Positions 58,001 through 64,000 of a DNA stretch of 64,000 nt are shown in pieces (the stretch's first letter is position 1; the number at the start of each line of letters is the position of its first letter). This DNA comes from Sanderia malayensis (Eukaryota; Cnidaria; Scyphozoa; Semaeostomeae; Pelagiidae), in assembly GCA_013076295.1 (NCBI GenBank), contig RQOL01000618.1, forward strand, positions 1,116,001-1,180,000, in the 5' to 3' direction. The notes beneath the pieces are model-generated. The model was not told where the DNA came from. It searched no databases and saw only the letters and a program-made list of their open reading frames with translations. The position numbers and the translations under genes are program-made.

Positions 58001-60088
58001 AAGAAAAAAAATTATAAACTTCACTTACAATGGAAAAGAATGAGACTGCTTCACGACAACACTCAGCAGCAACATTGCCCACAAGATTGAGTGAGTGGCT
58101 GGCACAAGGCATGTAAGGTGCACAACTATTTACTTCTTTGATTCTTGCTTGAACCCCAGTATATTTTCCTGACATGTTGGATGCATTGTCGTATGACTGG
58201 CCTCTGCACAGATCAATGTCCAGCGTCAGGGCTTTCAAGGTCTCCAGGATGTCTGAGGTCAATGATTCACTTTTGTGTGATTTGATAGGTGTAAAACCAA
58301 CAAATCTTTCTACGGGTTTTCCATTTTCAATGTACCTCACAACCAAAGTCAGCTGGTCAACGTGGGAGACATCTGGGGTGGAGTCCACAATAATGGAATA
58401 ATACTTCGCCTCTTTGATGGACGCTACTATACTTTCACGCAACGCGTTTCCTAATATGCTTACAATTTCTTCCATAGTTGCGTGAGATAGATATGATGGA
58501 TATCCCGATCCTTGATTTCCGAAACGGGCAATATGGTCAGCTAGAAAAGGGTCAAATTTTCCAATGAGCTCCATTATTCCAAGGAAATTACCGTTATCTG
58601 AGTTTCCGATAATGTGAGAATCTCCACGTAGAGCCAATCCTCTTTCTCCCAAGAACTTCACCACCTCGACCACCCTTGACAATACGCTTCCCCAATATGC
58701 TTCCTCTTTCTGTATTTGCTGTTGGTGTTGGGTATCAATCAAGCTTTGTCTTGTTTTCCAACGTCTGCAGGATTGAATGCTCTCAAAGTGGGCTGATGAA
58801 CGCTCATGCACGTGAATCATCTCTGGGTGTTTCCAGTCATCAAAGCCTTCGTTGGAAAACATCGAAGAATGGTTAGTACTTTCGAACAACTTGCAATAAA
58901 AGCAAAAAACTTTCCCTGTTGATGGAGAATAAAGAAGCCACTCTCTCTTAATTTTCTCGCCGTCTGGCAGCTTTCTGTGAAGAAGGGATTCACTGAAATA
59001 TCGAGTTTTTATTCGTGCTCTCTCTTTAAACTCCCTTGCCGACTGAATGTACGGAGATGTCCACCTTTGGCACTGCGTGGGTCCATTCGAGGCCCAGTAG
59101 TGTCGAAGTTCCTCAGTGATCTCTGTCCACTGTGCTGCATCATTAGAAAAGTGACTGACCAAAAGACTTTCTTCCACATCGCCTTTCCTACTTCTTTCTC
59201 TGGACTCCTCGCAAGAAGAATCCGATTCTGAGCCTGAGAGATCTTCTTCTTTATCTGTGACATAAGCTATTTTTTCATTAGTTGATAACGTTTGGTTTTG
59301 TCCCTCGGTTGACAGTTCGCATATATCTTCTTGGATGCCTTCACCATCATTTCCTTCAGTCTCTTTGGGTTTTGAATTGAAACCAAGACTTGTTAATTTT
59401 GGAACGTTTTTAAGAGATTCAGTTTCACGAATTTTCTTCAACTTTTTCTTTGCTGCACCGCTAGGGTAAGACCTGTTGCTCATCTTCAAACTTTATTTAA
59501 ACCATAAGATAAGATCAATGTTTTGGGTAGATTCTTTGGCTTCATGTCATGAAGTCACGTCATGGTCATGGAAGAGCAAATATCGTAGTCAATTACTATT
59601 GTCTCAAACATAGATCAGTCATAAACTTGGTGTAAATTTCAAATGTATTGTCAAGATGATTATTTAACTAACGATCTGCTAACGGAAAGAAGATTAAATG
59701 AAAATTATCATAGCATGGCTGATGTCGCCAAACTCAGTTTATGATATCCAATTTCAAGGAACAATGTATTATTGCGTTGTTTGAAGACATTACTTCTCGA
59801 TTCAAACACAAGAATAAAATCAATAGCAGTTCATAGGTTTTTCGAAATTTTGCTCGGGGCCCCCTAAATCTAAGAATCTTCGGGGGCCCCTGGGCCCGGG
59901 CCCAGTGGGCCCATGGGTAAATGCGGCTCTGACCAGATATATTTCCTTCAGCTTTGAGGAGAGGATTTTGAAGTAATCTTCAAGTTTCGCTTTACAAAGT
60001 GTGGCATTAACAGTCAGTTTATCTCTCCTCGACAGCCGACCACAATAGAGAGCTATTGGTGAAAGAAGTTATGGATCTGGATGATTGA
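52081..60088 (+). CDS. EIF2B3: eIF2B gamma subunit (translation initiation guanine-nucleotide exchange factor)
   Basis: Catalytic-side subunit of the eIF2B decamer that reloads eIF2 with GTP. Exons: 52081-52234, 52463-52620, 53004-53181, 53322-53433, 53556-53645, 53779-53909, 54453-54634, 55119-55202, 55683-55831, 56324-56421 and 60036-60088, giving 462 aa (human 452). The N-terminus has the nucleotidyltransferase-like signature ([20 protein letters not shown], then PKALLPVGG and [12 protein letters not shown]). The C-terminal part has left-handed beta-helix hexapeptides ([41 protein letters not shown]). The short last exon (17 codons, ending MDLDD) is chosen by phase, acceptor TCTCCTCGACAG and stop; it is the weakest part. 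The last intron holds a complete hAT element, and the intron before exon 8 contains a tandem duplication. Confidence 0.95.
54733..55131 (+). repeat. Tandem duplication (about 2 x 200 bp) covering an EIF2B3 splice acceptor
   Basis: 54733-54932 and 54933-55131 are similar throughout (CAATGCGATCTC..., GAAGTTGTTAGAGGTGGTGA, ATGTGCCTAGTGTCAAT). The second copy ends in the real acceptor CTTATCTTAG and the first 13 bases of exon 8 (ATAACGAAAATAT). The first copy carries CTTACCTTAG followed by the same 13 bases. It is thus a decoy acceptor about 200 bp upstream. Confidence 0.85.
56596..56603. repeat. Left target-site duplication of the hAT element (ACCAGATA)
   Basis: Eight bases directly before the left terminus, identical to those after the right terminus. 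Eight-base duplications are diagnostic of hAT insertion. Confidence 0.95.
56604..59931 (-). mobile_element. hAT DNA transposon, 3,328 bp, in the last intron of EIF2B3
   Basis: Terminal inverted repeats CAGGGCCGCATTTA (left) and, reversed, CAGAGCCGCATTTA (right), each followed by GGGCCC-rich subterminal sequence, with a perfect 8-bp ACCAGATA duplication. One antisense transposase frame fills the interior. Good ends, an identical target duplication and a long frame indicate a fairly recent insertion. Confidence 0.95.
56976..59483 (-). CDS. hAT transposase (TTF-type zinc finger, DUF4371, ZMYM1-like), frameshifted near the C-terminus
   Basis: 835 aa from the ATG at 59483 (the frame is open to 59489, but that codon is TTG). 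It has an acidic, Lys-rich N-terminus. A TTF-type zinc finger at about residues 150-240 contains VFCFYCKLF. The DUF4371/RNase-H-like region has the catalytic Asp in [13 protein letters not shown] (about 367), a second Asp in [14 protein letters not shown] (about 432), and [19 protein letters not shown] follows, and the C-terminal hAT dimerisation motif [19 protein letters not shown] supplies the acidic third residue. The frame stops at 56978-56976 just after this motif. A related frame one base out of register continues from about 56975 to 56834 (starting RSTMSQDRV, about 47 codons). A single-base indel therefore probably removed the end of the dimerisation domain. Confidence 0.9.
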   Translation of the reverse strand: MSNRSYPSGAAKKKLKKIRETESLKNVPKLTSLGFNSKPKETEGNDGEGIQEDICELSTEGQNQTLSTNEKIAYVTDKEEDLSGSESDSSCEESRERSRKGDVEESLLVSHFSNDAAQWTEITEELRHYWASNGPTQCQRWTSPYIQSAREFKERARIKTRYFSESLLHRKLPDGEKIKREWLLYSPSTGKVFCFYCKLFESTNHSSMFSNEGFDDWKHPEMIHVHERSSAHFESIQSCRRWKTRQSLIDTQHQQQIQKEEAYWGSVLSRVVEVVKFLGERGLALRGDSHIIGNSDNGNFLGIMELIGKFDPFLADHIARFGNQGSGYPSYLSHATMEEIVSILGNALRESIVASIKEAKYYSIIVDSTPDVSHVDQLTLVVRYIENGKPVERFVGFTPIKSHKSESLTSDILETLKALTLDIDLCRGQSYDNASNMSGKYTGVQARIKEVNSCAPYMPCASHSLNLVGNVAAECCREAVSFFSIVSEVYNFFSSSTYRWDSMKENLAKHQLVVKKLSDTRWSARHDAIRALAKGSVPIKKSLDELADDEEQTMQTRHDAESISDKMNALEYAFMCLFWYDLLGRINATNLSLQTIDLSLSCVVDLYRSLKSYISEIRSEGKFKEYLDKAKSFSDATYQEFRDERRRKIKRKKPTDESATSGVELAGERAFYVNTYLPIIDSLQTELSRRQAAYELINDRFGFLVSLDSKDVDVATNCKVLKEAYPNHFDDDMEMEIRQYRKFVEKPLQTFLYKRRNLLDTDTECHKKRKKLKRRQPHERQKPISEFLLEQIVKGGVAATFPNAMTALRLLLTLPCGVASGERSFSMLKRVKSQL
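59932..59939. repeat. Right target-site duplication of the hAT element (ACCAGATA)
   Basis: Identical to 56596-56603, directly after the right terminus. Confidence 0.95.
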
Positions 60089-63000
60089 AACGTAGGTGAT
60101 GGAATCAACAGACGATCGCGAAAGGGGACGACAAGCAACGAATCAAAACAGGATGGATGAAGAACTTTAGTGGGAAAGATATCTTTTGATTCTGTCTCCG
60201 CTGTTCTTGAATCAAATATTTATTAGATATTTTTAAGTCAATATCATTGTCTATGACTTGTGTTGTCTTACTTAACCATTACCCTGAGTTTTAAATTGGC
60301 TGGTTGGTGTCAAGGAATAAATCAAAAGAAAATAGTATTTTGTATTTGTTTGCCATATTTTAACATAATCAGATGAATTTGCAAAAGATAAGGAGCAATG
60401 ATGCAATGCTAGTATATTCTACCAATTACCTCATACTTCGTTGGAGTCGACCCAAAGTCCCCCTCTGAACGTCGATAATTTGTACCCTTTGAATTTACCT
60501 TGGTCCCTCCCTCCTTTTCAATTTTGCTTCTCGGCTCCCTGCGATTCTTGTATTGACATTGTACGATGATTGGTTAAATTCCATTGATAATATAATAACA
60601 CACGCAAGGGGATTTCCGGAGTGAAGAAAAAAATTCAGCACAACTAAAAAGATTAGTACACATTGGAAAACGAAGTCGACAGCACTTTCGAGAAAATGAA
60701 TTAATTATCCACTTTAAACTAACATTCCACTTAGAAGCTATGCCAAGCTGAATGTTAAAAGAACAAATATCAAGGTACGTTTATTTTCCTAATATTGTTT
60801 TTGGTGTGAATAACTTTGGTTGGTATTCGAATTTATGAACGTCTTGCTGCTGGGCCTAAGCAGCTTTCGTGTTTTATGTGGCCCCTCCTTCTCTCGACAA
60901 GCTTTCCGTTATTTTGACATTATTACTCTTTAATACTCTGTCATGATTAGGCTTATGTAGTGTACCTGTTGGTTAGTTTGGTCTGGGGCAAGTTTTATAA
61001 TCATAAATTACCAAAAAGTAATGTTTATTTTACGATGTTTTCAATGGACCAGCTCAGCTGGGCTCAATATAACTTCTCATCATCTAATAGAGAGGCGAGG
61101 GTGAGATTTGGAAAGCGAAGGTTTTTTCCGAGCTCCTTGATTTCGCTTTTTGGCAAGACCTCAAAATTTAAATCATTTTAGGAAACCGTTCTTAGAATCA
61201 TTGTTTCGGTGCTCAAAGTGCATCTAGAAATAAGTATCCCATTGCTGGTATCGATATTGGTATTGTGGGTACTTCCAAGGGTGCAGCATAGCAAGCCAAT
61301 ATGGGGGTGTTTTCCCGCAACTGTCGGCATGGTATTGCTATTGGATCGATATTGTTATCATGTTGATGTAAATACGTATCGATCTACCAACATAAGTATT
61401 TCCAGGGGCGTTGCTAGAATTTTTTTGGGAATGTGTGTGGTGCCTGGCTCCAAGTGTCAAAATTACCACCCATAATCATCGATTTCTTAATATATGCTTG
61501 CCACCAGTACCTTAATTTAGGTTTGCCGAGGAGTGAGTAGTACCAAATTCCAATTTTGCCGAGTAAAATTCTGAGTCCTGTCTCTGAGGCAGGGGAGTTG
61601 CACCTCTCCCTCCCACAACCCCCTAAACGCCCCTTCTGGGTATTGTTGCACCAGGTATCATGTTTCATCGATTAGCCGCCTTGAGGCTTTTATTAATTTC
61701 AAAAATTTTTAAGAGGTGTTTATTCCAAGGGAGCACTTAAGCGAGGAAATAACCATAGGCAACAACAAGTAAACTGAGGTGACCTGTCTTAGAATCCAGG
61801 AATCTCCCAGGTACATTAGCATATTTTTCTTCTTTCATTTGTCAACAATGGATGCAAGAATGAATGAATGCCCGACGTCCAAAGGTCGTCATGAGGAAAC
61901 ATTTTCACCGCAATATATCCAATTGGCTTGAGTGTCTATTGATGAGTAAAAATTGATAGAGACCAGTCATCTATTCGATTCCATTCGATTCCATTCGATT
62001 CCATTCGATTCCATTCGATTCCATTCGATTTCATTCGATTTCATTCGATTTGATTCGATTAAGATGCAGATGATCACGCCAACGCAGAACTTAAAATGTT
62101 TAACGCGATAAAAGTAGAGTAATATCTAACTGAAACGCTGTGGTTGTTTGGAATCTATCATATATCATCTATCATACCTTGAACTAATATTTCTTTGGTG
62201 AAATGGTTATGGATTTGAGAAACAACTTTGTGATTGGAATAACGCCGAGTGCGAGTTTGAATCGCAAACTGATGTTGCGAATGTCCAGGTGAATATTTAA
62301 ACTGAAATTTACGAATCTGTGTCTGGATGTAAACAGCTATTATCCTACTCTTTCTCTTGCAGCAAGGAATTTAATTGTTAAACCAGACCCGAGGATAGTT
62401 AAATGCATTTTGTTGAACGGGCGGTCCTGTTTCTATCCCACTCACTCCGTCCATATGTATATGGAGGAAGTACATGAGCAGCATAAATAATTGTTAAGTA
62501 ATTTTTGTATGGTAGTGCCGTGCTGTTATGTTGTTATCTTGCCAAAGTTAATTTTAGAGGAGATTAGAAATGTTGCATGCTTAGTCTTGAATGCTTACTG
62601 CCCCGGCCAAATTCATTTTGAGATGCTTACCAATTAATATCAGAGGCGTAGGAGCGTAGTACTAAAACGTATGCACTGCAATAAAAAGTGGATGACACAT
62701 GACACATTTAGTCTTAGAAGGGGCAATTTTCAGCTATAAAATGGGCATATTTATGTTAAGTGCAGGGCACGTGCCCCCGGGTTTTGCGCCTTTGGTTGAA
62801 ATCGATCACGCATCACGAGTATTTTTTAATGTAATATTTGGCGCTCTCGCCCTCCCACTCTGTTTAGTCCATAAATCGTTTTACATGCGGTGGTTCTTTT
62901 AAACCAGCTCAGCTCAGATATGTTGCTTGTGCATTATGATTGGTCGTGTAGGATGGTCATGTTCAACAGAATTACGCTATTGTGGATAGCCACAATGATT

Positions 63001-64000
63001 GTATATTGGTAACATGATTAGCCTAGCCAACTCACCCTTCAAATCAACATGTCTAAGAAGGAAACTCTATCAACTTATTTTATTGTCAACGAGTGTTAAA
63101 TTGTTTTAACTTTGTTTTGTCAAGAAATTGGTTTAACATTATTGCACGATAATTTCTTTAAATCTTTGGTGGTGTTTATCGCGTCCTGTCCTACTAGGCT
63201 TTATCTTGTGTTTTTGATTGTTTGTCAAGACGTGTGCAAGTAATTGGAAGTCAAGCGGTTTGAAGATTAAACTGTTAATGTAACAGTTGAAGAGAGATAG
63301 ATTGGTTTGGTGAATACAGCACAATTTGTACACGCTTTTTGTATGAGAAATTGAACTCGGGATTAACCACTCGTCATTATAGCTTCAAAGTAACCGAAAT
63401 GGGCGTGGTCTGAAATTCTTTCCAACGCATATTTTTCCAGTAAGAATTGGGCCCTTGCTCCACGATTGACGTGGGCCAGTGGGCCATTGTACCCTTTGTG
63501 AAACGAACTTCTGAAGTAACGATATGGTAGTTAGTTAATACGATATGATAGTCATCGTGAATATATTTGTGTTTATTTCTTCATTCAGTGATTGTCATAA
63601 TAGGAATAGAAGTCTACCATGTCATGAACAAGAGTGTTTAGTAGGACTCGTAGTTATTCCAGCGTTTTATACTAAATAGGGAGCACATAGCTACTATACT
63701 TCCTAATTCTTCGAAGCGATAATTACTCACGAGCTAATGCTTACATAAGATCATTCAAGACACTTTTGATCTTATATACCTAACCATTTTTCCTTTTCTG
63801 TATGTCAGTGCTTCAACAGGGAGATTCTGTGCAAACCAACTGAGATTTGGAAATCACACAACTAATAGAGATAAAACCACAGACGTACATGTAACATCCT
63901 CCTTAGATTATTTCCATCTCGCAACACATGTTTCCAATATCCCTCAGATTTGTCATACGCTCCCCATATGCTGAAACAAGTAGATTTATTAATTTCGATG
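60089..64000. other. Intergenic, no gene seen
   Basis: Downstream of EIF2B3. Only short chance frames, a decamer microsatellite (61973-62060) and AT-rich sequence. A gene with small exons could be missed here, but no exon with protein similarity was recognised on either strand. Confidence 0.55.
61973..62060. repeat. Decamer microsatellite (ATTCGATTCC)n
   Basis: About nine copies of ATTCGATTCC, grading into ATTCGATTTC and ATTCGATTTG at the right end. Confidence 0.95.

Noticed and set aside
56989..59263. Plus-strand frames of 66-131 aa and one overlapping minus frame
   Set aside because: Shadows of the hAT transposase.
61209..62902. Short frames downstream of EIF2B3
   Set aside because: No recognisable domains, codon bias or splice context.

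Overview
This is nuclear DNA from an animal. It is AT-rich, its genes are split by many short GT-AG introns, and miniature transposons are common. The family content (HEATR1, a Tctex1-type dynein light chain, PHF24-like, glutamine synthetase, eIF2B gamma, C2H2 zinc fingers) is metazoan. Intron density and the foldback and MITE load suggest an invertebrate, perhaps an early-branching one such as a cnidarian or sponge. The species cannot be fixed from this window. Exon models below were built by hand from splice sites, reading phase and remembered family similarity; all internal phases agree.

Layout. 1-10979 (-): N-terminal part of HEATR1/UTP10, 22 coding exons, running off the left edge, with a hexanucleotide repeat and a 1.08-kb foldback transposon in introns. 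11990-12661 (+): intronless Tctex1-domain dynein light chain. 13674-14978 (+): intronless unknown gene. 16626-31471 (-): a coiled-coil/C2H2 zinc-finger gene whose eight shared exons can splice to any of three alternative last exons, each with its own four-finger array and stop codon. Two intronless plus-strand genes are nested in its introns: a TspO-like membrane protein and an unknown 239-aa protein. 32634-39561 (-): complete PHF24-like gene (N-myristoylation motif, PHD finger, EF-hands), with MITEs in introns. 39562-43648: repeat-rich intergenic DNA. 43649-45557 and 47242-49969 (-): tandem glutamine synthetase paralogues with identical intron positions; the second has an extra first exon encoding a probable mitochondrial presequence. 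52081-60088 (+): complete EIF2B3, with a 3.3-kb hAT transposon in its last intron. 60089-64000: no gene seen.

The genes are not a functional unit. They cover ribosome biogenesis (HEATR1), dynein motility (Tctex1), transcription (zinc-finger gene), calcium or membrane signalling (PHF24-like), ammonia assimilation (glutamine synthetases) and translation initiation (eIF2B gamma). The two most notable finds are the lola-like choice of zinc-finger cassettes and the cytosolic/mitochondrial pair of glutamine synthetases.
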